Source: Pirellula staleyi DSM 6068
Lineage (GTDB): Bacteria > Planctomycetota > Planctomycetia > Pirellulales > Pirellulaceae
Direction of reading: 5' to 3'
Length of the DNA: 64,000 bases
NCBI GenBank assembly: GCA_945900945.1
Contig: CAMDKL010000009.1
Coordinates: 1 to 64,000 of the forward strand
The position numbers were made by a program, and so were the translations under genes. Position 1 is the stretch's first letter; each line of letters begins with the position of its first letter. Below the pieces are notes generated by a model, which did no database searches, was not told the DNA's origin, and saw only the letters and a list, made by a program, of their open reading frames with translations. Positions 10,301-19,298 of this stretch are shown here, in pieces.

Positions 10301-10922
10301 GGTCAAGTTGCTTTTCGGCATCGCTTCCTTTAGGGGGGTCGGGCAATATCTTTACAGAGACACCCGCCTTCCGGAGTAGCGTTTTCTGCAATTCCTGCAT
10401 CAGTCGAACGTCTTCGCTCAATAGAAAAGCCATCCAACGCCTTGTTTGTTCAAGAACCTCTGCAGCTTGTTCAAGTGGAACGCTGGCTACTTCGGCAACC
10501 CAAGGCAAGAGATCTTCGGGAGCGTCACCTTGCATGGTCAAGATCGCTTGACCAACAGCTTCTACTTGCGGGCATTTTTCGGAAATGCCACGTGAGTTTT
10601 TCCGCGCGCGCAGATGGCGAGTTACCGTGTCGACTTGGGAAATGGTGTTGGCTTGAGATACGACCGACGCGACGGTTTCATTCCACTGCTGTTCCCTGTC
10701 CAACGTCTGCTGAACTTTTTCTTTGTGAGCTTTGAGCGACTCGGAATAGTTCAGCGCTCTACGTAAAATCGAAAGCGTCTGTTCGTCGATATTACCAAGT
10801 TCATCAGGCCGATAGTTTGCGAGGTAGTTCGGTTCGTAACCTTGATTGAGCAACTCGATCGGAAATTTAAGTTGGTCTTCTGGGAGGCGCATATACCGCG
10901 CGATCGCGTGTAGATCTTTCAT
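7380..10922 (-). CDS. Divergent Tex-like RNA-binding protein with S1 domain and RG-rich tail
   Basis: 1180 residues against about 770 for usual Tex. The N-terminal ~170 residues match the Tex helical region. An acidic Ser/Glu-rich insert follows (about 190-320). The YqgF/RNase H-like domain begins near 450 (RILIIDAIGPKMAAVAIVDA). Then comes the conserved RLQDPLKQILKVDP segment, a helix-hairpin-helix near 640-660 (LKRIPGMSTEAAKAVV), a second acidic insert, an S1 domain at about 907-980 (GVADFGVFVDLGPECSGLIH), an Arg/Gly/Asn-rich disordered tail (about 987-1100) and an acidic end. Tex proteins bind nucleic acid and act in transcription or RNA turnover. The YqgF motif reads DAIG instead of the usual DPG, so the nuclease-like site looks degenerate. 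It leads a two-gene operon with the 161-residue protein. Confidence 0.87.
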   Translation of the reverse strand: MKDLHAIARYMRLPEDQLKFPIELLNQGYEPNYLANYRPDELGNIDEQTLSILRRALNYSESLKAHKEKVQQTLDREQQWNETVASVVSQANTISQVDTVTRHLRARKNSRGISEKCPQVEAVGQAILTMQGDAPEDLLPWVAEVASVPLEQAAEVLEQTRRWMAFLLSEDVRLMQELQKTLLRKAGVSVKILPDPPKGSDAEKQLDHAESAAPLVSIVPAEPVISAPNIERLETTSPKPIDTASEYETISVHDNTEAAADHAVVTESSESAEPSESVEPILNPLPQTETAAIENKPNAPDSVAPMIAEFHQGRKQGKGIKTKTLSDKQLSPRQRRRKWLRSILESYSKLKKPLTALTPYQILMLSRGQRSQIVALQFHYDERPLVQACRETLCPGRHPLHHWLLGVAEDGLRNQILPRLHQDILSILEEDAHTDLTEAAVVHLQSSLLQRPVHGHRILIIDAIGPKMAAVAIVDADGKVVFTNEIPCNSNRADVVLQNVVSLGQWIHEHKVTLMAISNGPARRYLIHTVSELLKQSSDGSLYWTMVDRAGADAYCMSRGCLVELPNISRRHRAAVWLALRLQDPLKQILKVDPVRLRLGSYQRELPQRELEAALQDAVSTAITQAGVDVFHADVDVLKRIPGMSTEAAKAVVKACHDEKIVNRDELMTVLREHLSEMQARQAIGFLKVFGSTEPLDGTTIHPDDYRLAERLVAHANLALPASSPVHWTKPDYAQLAVATAAAIVEHAKQVEQQPFAESIDLTEPISDDLAGTESSTESDVDMSPPSESETEASVIHASADDAESTQAVALEGHDSTESENATDLSSIATIEVVTPVQTPRITVPMPTIPSGPMERQTHSIDVERLARSWQVGREKMKKVANCLQFAFTDSRDFQYPLPLLSKVPKLAGLQSGTMLQALVIGVADFGVFVDLGPECSGLIHISRLAPDFIEDPHQFVQVGDLVPVWVLNVDEKKKRVSLTAIPPGTPSRRNDAQQHGTENAQDRGGNQSRDDRNQRNDRNQGGSRDGRPPAAENRSPQPAGAGSDRSRSPAGGNRPSGGGDNRGGANRGGRPTGRDNNRDRSRNNPRSEDQVARRPARVEPPKPVTPITDAMQTGKEPLRSFSDLLQFMKKERDEPVAETVVEKKVETVDSSQCSVGSSDENVVNRVESSERGDASDTSA

Positions 10923-11304
10923 AGGTAAACCAATTCATTCTACGAATCATGTTGGTTCTAAACGCATGACGAAGTCATCGTGCTTAGAGGCCGAAATCGA
11001 AGTTTGAAGTCCTTGACGTAAATGGGTGTCGTAATGCACATGGGTGCAAACATGGTGCATGCAAGCAAACTAAGACTGGGAATCTAGGGGAGTCACCTCA
11101 AATTGTCAAGCTTTCCGTTGATTTCCTACAAGCCAGGACGCCTGGGAGGCCTGAAAATTGTCCCTTCGGGGCTAATGTGAGACCATTTTGAAAAAAATAC
11201 AAGAAATTGCTCAAGCGTTAAACTCCGCCCAGTCGATCCAAAACTACACAGATCGTTTCCATTAATACCATTCGATTTTCTCCATTTCAAAAAGTTCTTT
11301 GACT
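10923..11304. other. Divergent intergenic region, 382 bp
   Basis: Lies between the divergent Tex-like gene and the small gene at 11305 and presumably holds both promoters. There is a short palindrome CCAGGACGCCTGG near 11152. I see no tRNA, riboswitch or dispersed repeat copy here. Confidence 0.5.
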
Positions 11305-11607
11305 ATGAACAAGCCAGTTTTTCGGGTTGTTGGTTTGGATCACGCCACCTGCGGAGATGCGTATTGTGACGCGGAAACCGCTACCAATTCGATCGCGGAA
11401 CAGATGCTCGACACGGAACAGTCCCACTTTCTGCCGACAATGCCTGCCACGGTTACGGTTCGGCTCAGGGACATGTTGCCGGCTTTACAGCGATCGGCAA
11501 ACACTCGATTGGCATGGGTCAGCGACTTTGCAGACGATCCGGTTGTGATTACCAAGGATCTTTACGATGTCCTTTTAACCTACCAGCGATTTAAGAATGC
11601 TGCTTGA
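11305..11607 (+). CDS. Small hypothetical protein
   Basis: 100 residues from the ATG at 11305; an in-frame TTG two codons upstream is less likely. No signal peptide or membrane helix. The sequence has HATCGDAYCDAET near the N-terminus, TVRLRDMLPALQRSA in the middle and FADDPVVITKDLYDVL towards the end. I do not recognise it. Its stop lies 31 bp from the converging metal-ATPase stop. Confidence 0.55.
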   Translation: MNKPVFRVVGLDHATCGDAYCDAETATNSIAEQMLDTEQSHFLPTMPATVTVRLRDMLPALQRSANTRLAWVSDFADDPVVITKDLYDVLLTYQRFKNAA

Positions 11608-11638
11608 TCACGAATCGTCGAACCCGAACAAATTCGGA

Positions 11639-13591
11639 CTAAATCGTGTCTTTTTCAAACGCGGGCGTGCGTTCCCAGAGCATTCGAAGCCCATTGAGCA
11701 CTACCAAGACCGTGCTGCCCTCGTGACCAAGTACGCCGATCCACAAGGGGAGTTCGAAAAAAGTCGATAGGACGAGAATCGCGATCATCACAAATGCGAA
11801 TACCATGTTTTGCCGAACGCGTTTGCGGGCAACGCGACTAATCCATACAGCCATCGGCAATCCCTTGAGATCGTCTCGCATCAACACAACATCCGCAACC
11901 TCGAGCGCGACATCCGTGCCCGCTCCGCCCATAGCAATGCCAACGTCTGCCGTTGCGAGCGCCGGAGCATCGTTAACGCCATCGCCAATCATAGCCACAT
12001 GACGACCATTCTTGGATAGTCGCGTCAATTCCGTCACTTTTTCATCTGGCAGCAGGCTTGCGCGAACTTCATCCACTCCCAACTCCTTCGCAATCGCTTG
12101 GGCCACGCGCTCGTGATCGCCAGTCAACAGCACGATTTCTCGCACTCCAAGCCGCTTGAGAGTCGCAATCGTCCTCGCTGCTTCGGGTCGCAATCGGTCT
12201 GCAACACCAATCACACCGCCGACCCGCTCTTCGTCGGCGATAACAATGAGTGCAGTTTGGCCAGCATCTCGCATTCGCTGCGCGTTCTCGACTATCCCTG
12301 GCAATAATTCGACATGGTAAGTTTGAAAAAGACTTTCACGCCCAACTCCAACCCAAACTCCGTCGACGCGCGCGTAGACACCCAGTCCCGTATGGCTATG
12401 AAACTCTTTCAGTTCGAGAACATGCTCTGGAATACCACGCCGCGTGGCCTCTTCAACTACCGGGATTGCAAGCGGATGTTCGCTTAGTTTCTCAACGGCC
12501 GCCGCAAGCGAAAGCAATCGAGCGACATTCGCACCATGCGTGGTCCACACTTCGGTCACCGCTGGTTTGCCCATTGTCACGGTTCCAGTCTTGTCCATCG
12601 CAAGCACATCGACTTTGCCAAGTGTCTCAAGATGTACTGCCCCTTTAAAGAGCACCCCATGTCGACCCGCCAACGCGATGGCGGACAACATGACCGACGG
12701 AGAACTAACAACAACAGCACAGGGGGAGGCTGCCACCAAAAGGACCATCGCATGGTAAAAAGCGTCGTACCAACTCGACGTAGGAATAAGCATCGCCGCC
12801 ACGAAGACCAAAAAAGCACTGATAAATACTCCGATGACATACGGCTGCTGCCAGGATTCGACGAAGCGTTGAGTCGGCGTTTTCTGGGCCTGAGCTTCAT
12901 GCACCATATGGACGATACGCTCGAGCGTTGTATCCGCAATCGCTTTGGTCATTTGAACCAATACCGTCCCTTGGCCATTCATGGTCCCTGAATAGACGAC
13001 CGATCCGATGACTTTGCGAATGGCTTCGCTCTCGCCGGTCAGCGTGGATTCATCAACCCACGATTCGCCCTCGATCACGATGCCATCAATGGCGAAACGC
13101 TCACCTGGTCGAACACGAACCACATCGCCTATCTGAAGCAAGTCCACCTCAACGATATCATCGCTCTTTGTTTCCTTCGAAATTCGAGTCGCTTGCCTTG
13201 GCCGTAGCTGAACAAGCGATTCGATCGAGCGGTTCGTCCGATAGGTTGCGAACGCCTCGAGAGTTCCGCTCAAGGAAAACAGAAATAGCAGGATGGCTCC
13301 TTCTACCCAGTCCCCCAATATCGCGGCTCCCAACGCCGCTGCGACCATCAAGGTGTCTACGTTCAACTTCCCAGCGAACATCGCGGAAAGCGATTCCCTA
13401 ACGGGTCGGGCCCCGCCTGCTACATAAGCGACAATCCACATAGCCAAAGACGCATAGAAATTCGCATCAAACCAGCGTGTCAGAACAAATCCAAAAATCG
13501 TGAAGCTGGCGCAAATCAAGGTTGATATGGCGCTCGCGATGGGAGGCGAAGAAACTGGGTGCTTAGCAGAAGTCCGTGGCGTCGTAGTCAA
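11639..13591 (-). CDS. P1B-4-type heavy-metal-translocating P-type ATPase
   Basis: About 650 residues from a TTG at 13591, chosen because it follows AGG at 7 bases and lies beyond the stop of the upstream gene. An ATG at 13729 would overlap that gene by 92 bp, and 13666 is another option. There is no N-terminal metal-binding (HMA) domain. Visible motifs are the TGES-type actuator loop (LTGESEAIRK), the membrane SPC motif (AASPCAVVV, about residue 293), the phosphorylation site DKTGT (about 331), the HP motif (SEHPLA), the hinge GDGVNDAPAL and, in the last transmembrane region, HEGST (about 620). SPC plus HEGxT defines the P1B-4 group, whose characterised members export Co2+, Zn2+ or Fe2+. It is probably an inner-membrane metal exporter; which metal cannot be read from sequence. 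Confidence 0.9.
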   Translation of the reverse strand: MTTTPRTSAKHPVSSPPIASAISTLICASFTIFGFVLTRWFDANFYASLAMWIVAYVAGGARPVRESLSAMFAGKLNVDTLMVAAALGAAILGDWVEGAILLFLFSLSGTLEAFATYRTNRSIESLVQLRPRQATRISKETKSDDIVEVDLLQIGDVVRVRPGERFAIDGIVIEGESWVDESTLTGESEAIRKVIGSVVYSGTMNGQGTVLVQMTKAIADTTLERIVHMVHEAQAQKTPTQRFVESWQQPYVIGVFISAFLVFVAAMLIPTSSWYDAFYHAMVLLVAASPCAVVVSSPSVMLSAIALAGRHGVLFKGAVHLETLGKVDVLAMDKTGTVTMGKPAVTEVWTTHGANVARLLSLAAAVEKLSEHPLAIPVVEEATRRGIPEHVLELKEFHSHTGLGVYARVDGVWVGVGRESLFQTYHVELLPGIVENAQRMRDAGQTALIVIADEERVGGVIGVADRLRPEAARTIATLKRLGVREIVLLTGDHERVAQAIAKELGVDEVRASLLPDEKVTELTRLSKNGRHVAMIGDGVNDAPALATADVGIAMGGAGTDVALEVADVVLMRDDLKGLPMAVWISRVARKRVRQNMVFAFVMIAILVLSTFFELPLWIGVLGHEGSTVLVVLNGLRMLWERTPAFEKDTI

Positions 13592-13637
13592 TTCACTACC
13601 TAAATATGTGGAGCGTTCGCAAAGGAGCGAGTGACTC

Positions 13638-14573
13638 TCAACGGTCAACGAATAGTTTAAGTGCATCGAGCACGTCAAGCAATTCCTTTTGTGAGACATC
13701 TGCCCATTTGCTCGAACGATGCCGAACAATACTCAACTTGAACTGCTCCAGGGCATCCGCAATGTCAGGCGGCAGTTCTGGTAGTCCAGCAAATGGATTC
13801 CCAGGCTCCTTGGACGCGTCAAACGATTCCGATTCGAACGACGGATCCCCTGGTTGCGATTCGCCTGTCACCGAGGGATCAAAGTCGGCGTCGCCAAAAT
13901 CGGGACCTTCGGACAGTGGTCCACTTGACTCCGCTCGATCTCGCTTTTCGCGATCGGATTCTTCATCCTTCTCTGCGGTGAGAGCATCGAAATCGTCGTC
14001 TAGTTCGGATGTGATCAGTTCTTCATCGCGTGGTGCATGCGTAGGATCGCCGCCGTTCGACTCCCAACGAGTCTTTCGCATCTCGGAAATACTCCACCGG
14101 CTTCGCATCGCGCCCTCAAGCCAGAGTTCCGCGTCGTCCCAATCGATTGCGGCCAAAAAATGACTCCAGTAAAGCCCCGGATAGCTTGAGCAAGTTTGAC
14201 CAAACCGTTCGTAAACTCGACGCAAACGACCTACATGCTGACTTGTTACGGCCCCAACTTGCTTTGTCCAAGTTTCATCGCTAGAGCAGCTGGTAGACGC
14301 ATCGGAAGCGATCAAGGCCGATCGCCACTCGTGGATAATCCTGCCTTTACTCCAATTAGTTTGACTGATCAGCGTGTTCCATTGGCCAACAAATGGCGCG
14401 GTTACGGTGAGAGATTGCGCGTCGAGTTCCGCAGCGGTTTCAATCGTTAAAGAGGTACTTTCAACAGGCGTCTCGACATTGGACAAGAATGCTGGTGGTG
14501 GAGTCATATGCAATCGTTGCAGGAGGTTGGATTGAATGTCGCACAGTGCTCGTTCACTTTTGGGCGAGCTCAC
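13638..14573 (-). CDS. Hypothetical protein with acidic, disordered C-terminal region
   Basis: 311 residues from a GTG at 14573; an ATG at 14507 (289 residues) is equally possible. The first half has a globular helical domain: GQWNTLISQTNWSKGRIIHE, then a QHVGRLRRVYERFGQT helix that could be DNA-binding, and YWSHFLAAIDWDDAELWLEG. A long Asp/Glu/Ser-rich low-complexity stretch follows (about 185-270), then a short helical end. I do not recognise the family. A link with the metal ATPase 47 bp downstream on the same strand is possible but not shown. Confidence 0.65.
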   Translation of the reverse strand: MSSPKSERALCDIQSNLLQRLHMTPPPAFLSNVETPVESTSLTIETAAELDAQSLTVTAPFVGQWNTLISQTNWSKGRIIHEWRSALIASDASTSCSSDETWTKQVGAVTSQHVGRLRRVYERFGQTCSSYPGLYWSHFLAAIDWDDAELWLEGAMRSRWSISEMRKTRWESNGGDPTHAPRDEELITSELDDDFDALTAEKDEESDREKRDRAESSGPLSEGPDFGDADFDPSVTGESQPGDPSFESESFDASKEPGNPFAGLPELPPDIADALEQFKLSIVRHRSSKWADVSQKELLDVLDALKLFVDR

Positions 14574-14844
14574 TGATGTTCACGAAACAGAGTACAGCAT
14601 AGGTGATGGTTTACCAACGTCCGACCACCACGAACTAGCATGAATGATTTGCAAACCGATCAGGACGTGTCACTTAGGAAAACTTTTAGGGCAACGATCG
14701 ATAATTTGCCGGTACAATCCTTATGTGCATAACCCGTCGATAGCGTTCGAACGAGCTCGCAACCCCAACTCGCCTATTGGCTTTTCGCTAAATTCGCGAT
14801 AATGTTGCTTTCTGCATGGAACCTACTTTTGTTTTGCCAAGCAA
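14574..14844. promoter_or_regulatory. Divergent promoter region for glnS and the 311-residue gene
   Basis: 271 bp between two divergent genes, so it should contain both promoters. I see no riboswitch-like fold or dispersed repeat here. Confidence 0.4.
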
Positions 14845-16587
14845 ATGAACCAAGGAATAATCGACAACGTGAACAAACCAAGTGAATCAGGCAGTGTTCA
14901 TCCCCACAAAAACTTCATCGAAGTCGAAATCGAAAAGGACTTGGCCTCCAAGCCCGAATTGGCCGGGAAAACCGTCACCACTCGGTTTCCGCCGGAACCC
15001 AATGGCTACTTGCATATCGGCCACGCCAAAAGTATTTGCCTAAACTTTGGGCTGGCAAAAACCTATGGCGGGAGTTGCAACCTCAGATTCGACGATACCA
15101 ATCCAACAAAAGAAAGCGAGGAGTACGTCAACTCGATCCAGACCGACGTGAATTGGCTCGGCTTCCAATGGGACAAACTGCTTTTTGCGTCCGACTATTT
15201 CGGGCCACTTCATGATTGGGCCTGCCAGCTGATCGCGGAAGAAAAAGCGTTTGTGTGCGACCTCAATGCAGATCAAATGCGGGAGTACCGCGGAACGCTT
15301 ACTCAACCCGGCCGAAATAGCCCATTCCGAGATCGAACCGCCGAAGAAAACCTCGATCTATTCGCCCGCATGAAAAACGGCGAATTCCCTGACGGAGCCA
15401 AGACGCTGCGAGCCAAGATCGACATGGCGTCACCCAATCTCAATCTACGAGATCCCGTCCTCTACCGGATCATGCACGCACATCACCATCGAACTGGCGA
15501 CGCATGGTGCATCTATCCTATGTACGACTGGGCACATGGTCAAAGCGATTCAATCGAGGGTATCACGCATTCTATTTGCACACTTGAGTTCGAGGATCAT
15601 CGACCGCTTTACGATTGGTTCTGCCGAACGTTGCGCAGTTACCATCCGCGACAGATGGAGTTCGCTCGGATGAATTTGTCCTTTACCGTGTTGAGCAAAC
15701 GCAAATTGCTGCAACTGGTCGAAGACCATCATGTCTCGGGTTGGGACGACCCCCGCATGCCGACCATCAGTGGCCTAAGGAGACGCGGCTACACGCCCGA
15801 AAGTCTGCGTATGTTTTGCGACAAAATCGGCGTCGCTCGATTCAGCAGCACCATTGATGTCGTCGTTCTGGAAGGGAGCGTCCGCGAGCATTTGAATGCG
15901 ATCGCACCTCGATTCATGGCAGTGCTCGATCCGGTTAAGGTCGTGCTCACAAACTACCCTGAGAATCAAACCGAGTGGATGGACGCAGTCAATAACCCTG
16001 AAGATCCAAAGGGTGGTACTCGTCAAATCCCCTTCACTCGCGAACTCTTTATCGAGCGAGAGGATTTTATGGAAATACCACCCTCGAAATTCTTTCGACT
16101 CAAACCGGCAGGCGAAGTGCGGTTGCGTTACGGCTACGTCATCCGATGCGAAGAGGTTATCAAGGACGCGAATGGGAATATTTCGGAACTGCGGTGCACA
16201 TTCGATCCAACCACCAAGAGCGGTTCTCCTGCCGCCAACGATCGCAAAGTAAAAGGGACGATTCATTGGGTTTCGGCGACTGAATCCGCCGAGGTCGAGG
16301 TCCGACTCTACGATCGGCTTTTCCTCAGTGAGAACCCAGAGGATGCACCGCCGGGAAAGTCATTCCTAGACAACATTAATCCGAACAGTGTCCGCGTCGT
16401 GCGAGCAGTGGTTGAACCCGAAGTTGCAAAACAATCGGCGGGAGCTGCCGTCCAATTCGAACGCAATGGCTATTTCTGTGCAGACATCATCGACTCCAAA
16501 CCTGGTGTGCCCGTCTACAATCGCATCGTCTCGCTCAAAGATGCGTGGGTAAGAATTACAAACCGCGAAAGCAAGCCTCTGAATTAG
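14845..16587 (+). CDS. glnS: Glutaminyl-tRNA synthetase
   Basis: 580 residues against about 554 in E. coli. A cytoplasmic class I synthetase that charges tRNA-Gln with glutamine. The sequence aligns throughout with E. coli GlnS: the HIGH motif ([20 protein letters not shown]), [41 protein letters not shown], the KMSKS-type loop VLSKRK (Leu replacing Met), [19 protein letters not shown], and the C-terminal anticodon-binding beta-barrels ([20 protein letters not shown]). Its presence implies direct Gln-tRNA synthesis. The last 32 bp overlap the converging apbE-like gene. Confidence 0.98.
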   Translation: MNQGIIDNVNKPSESGSVHPHKNFIEVEIEKDLASKPELAGKTVTTRFPPEPNGYLHIGHAKSICLNFGLAKTYGGSCNLRFDDTNPTKESEEYVNSIQTDVNWLGFQWDKLLFASDYFGPLHDWACQLIAEEKAFVCDLNADQMREYRGTLTQPGRNSPFRDRTAEENLDLFARMKNGEFPDGAKTLRAKIDMASPNLNLRDPVLYRIMHAHHHRTGDAWCIYPMYDWAHGQSDSIEGITHSICTLEFEDHRPLYDWFCRTLRSYHPRQMEFARMNLSFTVLSKRKLLQLVEDHHVSGWDDPRMPTISGLRRRGYTPESLRMFCDKIGVARFSSTIDVVVLEGSVREHLNAIAPRFMAVLDPVKVVLTNYPENQTEWMDAVNNPEDPKGGTRQIPFTRELFIEREDFMEIPPSKFFRLKPAGEVRLRYGYVIRCEEVIKDANGNISELRCTFDPTTKSGSPAANDRKVKGTIHWVSATESAEVEVRLYDRLFLSENPEDAPPGKSFLDNINPNSVRVVRAVVEPEVAKQSAGAAVQFERNGYFCADIIDSKPGVPVYNRIVSLKDAWVRITNRESKPLN

Positions 16588-17653
16588 AAATCAAACGCAC
16601 GGACGCTACGGATTCGTCTCTAAGCATAACCAACGCTTGCAATTTTGGCTTTTTCTCCGACAATGTCTTAAGCCATCCAGCTAGGTCTCTCCCAGCTCGA
16701 ACACATGTAGCCGTCGCGGCTGCATCTGCATCCACCGCGTTGTCTGCAAGGATCGTAACGCTTTGATGCCCCAAAACTCCGGACTTCGTCATCGGGTCAA
16801 TGATGTGACTGGAACGTTCGCTTTTTGCATTGCTATCGCCACCACCAACGATAGCGCCATCTGTAAATCGTTGCCATCGGTCGCCCGACGTTGCGACCCC
16901 ACAGTGACTCAATCGCATTCGGAGAAGCTCAACATCTTTTTCGTTTGAGTCCGTCGCAGGAACATCGATTGCAATTGGCCATCCGTCGGTATTGTGGGGC
17001 GCTCGGCCAATTCGCATATTGCCGGACGCATTGACAACATACTGATCAATCTCCATCTCCTGTAGCTTGTCAGCGATTCGATCGACGACGAACCCTTTGC
17101 CTATCGCTCCAAAGTCCAATCGGACTCCGGGGGTTGCGAACCGCATTGCCTGATTGGATGAATCGAGTTCTACCAAATTCCAACCGCTCTTGCGTCGGGC
17201 TTCCTCCCATTGGCTTGCTGTAGCTTGCTTTCGCTGCCTACGCAGTCGCGTGATGGCCCCTAGTGCGGCATCAAAGGCACCGTTACTCCATCGATGCCAC
17301 TGGTCACAAATTTGAACTACACTCCAGAGCCCGTCTGAAAGAGGGGTCCAGTTTCCCGCGTCCGCTTTCGAGCAAGCCAATGCTGACTGGCTATTCGGAT
17401 CGTAGTCGCTCAAAATCTTGACCCATTTATCAGCAACCTGGCCAGCAGCCTCGACGATTCGGCTTTGGGAGGCTTGGTTGCTGTACCATCGCAAGTTGAT
17501 TTTCGAGCCCATCGAGGGAAACTCGGCCTCGAACCCCCGTGATTCATACATGCAAGCATTTGCACGGGCAGTGCCGGACAAAAGGCTCGCTGCGTTCCAA
17601 CCGAGAGCCCAGCTAGAGATTCGCTTGAAGCAATCTCGACGATGATATTCCAT
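16556..17653 (-). CDS. FAD:protein FMN transferase (ApbE family)
   Basis: 365 residues from the ATG at 17653. The frame opens at 17743, but the shorter form starts directly at a twin-arginine-like signal (YHRRDCFKR, then a hydrophobic [13 protein letters not shown]), fitting an exported protein. Family motifs: [41 protein letters not shown], the nucleotide-binding [10 protein letters not shown] (usually GGD), [10 protein letters not shown], and the metal/catalytic [16 protein letters not shown]. ApbE enzymes attach FMN to Thr residues of respiratory subunits such as NqrB/C or RnfG. No such target lies in this window. Confidence 0.9.
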   Translation of the reverse strand: MEYHRRDCFKRISSWALGWNAASLLSGTARANACMYESRGFEAEFPSMGSKINLRWYSNQASQSRIVEAAGQVADKWVKILSDYDPNSQSALACSKADAGNWTPLSDGLWSVVQICDQWHRWSNGAFDAALGAITRLRRQRKQATASQWEEARRKSGWNLVELDSSNQAMRFATPGVRLDFGAIGKGFVVDRIADKLQEMEIDQYVVNASGNMRIGRAPHNTDGWPIAIDVPATDSNEKDVELLRMRLSHCGVATSGDRWQRFTDGAIVGGGDSNAKSERSSHIIDPMTKSGVLGHQSVTILADNAVDADAAATATCVRAGRDLAGWLKTLSEKKPKLQALVMLRDESVASVRLISNSEACFRGL

Positions 17654-17821
17654 AGGACAACTATTTTTCGAAAATGCTTGACGGGAGATTGAGAGGTTTG
17701 CGACACTAGCATATACAACCAGTTGCTGGAATCGATTATCCATCTCGATCCCACTACCATCTTAGAGCGACATCCGGTTTTTCAAAGGCAGTATCCCGTA
17801 ATCAGTTTGAGGTTCCTGGCA

Positions 17822-18268
17822 ATGAATCGAAACTTTTCGGAACTAAACGGCATGAAGATGTGCCTCAATCACAGTCAATCTGGCATCGAAGAAGGGCTTG
17901 CTGAATTGGAGCATGACATTCGTTCGTGGCAGGAACATCCTCACCAGCGAATGACCTGGAGTAAACTGATGGAGCATTTCGTCAGTTTTCGTTGGGTCCT
18001 CGATCAGCATTTCACACGCGTTGCGGGTGAAGGCTATTTGGAAAACGTTGCTTGCCAACGCCCTGGTCTCTATACCGAACTTCGCGAAATCGAATATTGG
18101 CAATGCCGTCTGCTCGATCAGCTCGACTTGACCATTCATCACGTCCAAAACTACGACCCGCAGCGCGATGAGATCGCGGATATTGCCGATCAATTCCAGC
18201 GTCTGCATAGAGAGATTCTTGCGGAAGAGAGCCAAGAGCGGCAACTTGTAGAACGAGGATTGGCTTGA
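17822..18268 (+). CDS. Small helical protein, possibly hemerythrin-like
   Basis: 148 residues from the ATG at 17822, which follows GAGG by 9 bases; a TTG at 17723 would extend it but overlaps the divergent gene's leader. Predicted all-helical. Histidines and acidic residues (His52, His63, Glu70, His129, Glu133) sit in helices roughly as in hemerythrin HHE bundles (HFVSFRWVLDQHF, then LHREILAEE), but the match is partial. If real, it would bind a di-iron site, O2 or NO. Otherwise it is an unassigned helical protein. Confidence 0.6.
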   Translation: MNRNFSELNGMKMCLNHSQSGIEEGLAELEHDIRSWQEHPHQRMTWSKLMEHFVSFRWVLDQHFTRVAGEGYLENVACQRPGLYTELREIEYWQCRLLDQLDLTIHHVQNYDPQRDEIADIADQFQRLHREILAEESQERQLVERGLA

Positions 18269-18289
18269 CGAAAAACAAAACAAACAAAG

Positions 18290-18459
18290 GTGTCAGGGTT
18301 CGTCGGCGTAAGCCGGAGAAAAGGTAGCGAATGAAAGAGTCGTACGAGGAAAGACCTAGCCAGTCACCTTGGCCTCGAGTGATGCGTGCGTTCAGGTACT
18401 CCTCGGGGAGTATTAAGCATCGAGCCGAAAATTACTGTCGATTCTTCATTGTGGCATAG
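18290..18459 (+). mobile_element. Possible relic of a group II intron/reverse-transcriptase 5' region
   Basis: An ATG at 18331 opens a 42-residue frame beginning MKESYEE. Dropping one base near 18351 gives DLASHLGLE, a stop, then CVRSG. From memory this matches the MKESYxExLASHxGPESC stretch often found just upstream of group II intron reverse transcriptases. No reverse-transcriptase coding sequence follows. If correct, it is a frameshifted, decayed fragment. The identification rests on recalled similarity only. Confidence 0.35.
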
Positions 18460-18460
18460 G

Positions 18461-18590
18461 CTTCTAGCCTTTTTATACCCCACAAGTCGTTTGATACTGC
18501 TCTCCTGCCAACTTGCCTGGCAGGAAGCAAAGTTTGGAAATAGGGATTCTGGGTAGGCACGATCTGGTTACCAAACTCTCTCACCTGCGA
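18461..18590 (+). repeat. ~130-bp dispersed palindromic repeat, copy 1
   Basis: Closely similar to 63827-63957 along its whole length. It has TTTATACCCCACA near the left end, a perfect 8-bp stem TCCTGCCA/TGGCAGGA with a 7-base loop at 18503-18525, and GTAGGCACGATCTGGTT. Its right end lacks the second hairpin and the outer inverted repeat seen in copy 2, so it looks decayed on that side. Confidence 0.85.
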
Positions 18591-18887
18591 TGTCAAGTCT
18601 GCAGCCATTCGATAGGTGCCGTGCACACACCGAGGGGTCAACCAGGTCAACAAAGTAGGATGGCCGTTGCTCCTCCCGACGCACCCTTCTTCTCAAGAGC
18701 ACGTAGCTTGCCATCGCCTTGTAGTCATTGATCTGTCATCGTCTCCAAGATGACGACGGCGGGTACGAGTGGTCCTCTCGATTGTTGCAAGATAAGTCGT
18801 TCTTCCACGTTTTACTTGGAATGGTACGAAGAGTGCATTGGGTCCAGAGATGTTAGTCACAGCCCCCTCATTCTGGAGAATCGATTC

Positions 18888-19298
18888 ATGTTGTTTCGTA
18901 TGTTGCAAATCGGATGCGTGGTCATCGTTGCTTTCGTGGGTAGGTCTGCTCAGTCAGTCCAAGCCCAGTACCCTTTCGGCGGACAGTCATGTACCAATGG
19001 GAATGGTTACCAAGGTCAATCGTTTTATGGACAACCGGGATATGGACAGTCGGGAATGTTTCAAAACCCCGGTGTATCGAACTTCTACATGCCGGGCAAT
19101 TATGGACCTCAGAACGGATATTCACCGCAACCGCCGTTCGGTTACGGAGGAGGTTACGCCATGCCAGGGTTCAATGTAAATCAGAGTTTCTATCCGAGTG
19201 GGTTGGGTTACAACACCCCAGCTCCGATTCAACATAATCCATCGCACCATTCACATCATGCGTGGCATCCAGGTCACTATTTGTTTGGGCACCACTAG
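18888..19298 (+). CDS. Small secreted Gly/Tyr/Pro/Gln-rich protein
   Basis: 136 residues from the ATG at 18888, which follows GGAG by about 10 bases. A signal peptide (MLFRMLQIGCVVIVAFVGRS, cut near VQAQ) precedes a low-complexity mature chain with repeated GYGQ/GQPGYGQ/FGYGGGY motifs and a His-rich C-terminus (HHSHHAWHPGHYLFGHH). Such chains occur in planctomycete exported proteins. The His cluster could bind metal, which is inference. The stop codon is provided by the first bases of an intergenic palindromic element (CTAGCCCGG at 19295). Confidence 0.7.
   Translation: MLFRMLQIGCVVIVAFVGRSAQSVQAQYPFGGQSCTNGNGYQGQSFYGQPGYGQSGMFQNPGVSNFYMPGNYGPQNGYSPQPPFGYGGGYAMPGFNVNQSFYPSGLGYNTPAPIQHNPSHHSHHAWHPGHYLFGHH

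Noticed and set aside
11639-13729. Long form of the P-type ATPase starting at 13729
   Set aside because: It overlaps the upstream gene by 92 bp; a TTG at 13591 with a suitable ribosome site lies just after that gene's stop.
13606-14163. 185-residue Ser-rich plus-strand frame
   Set aside because: Mirror of the acidic low-complexity region of the 311-residue gene.
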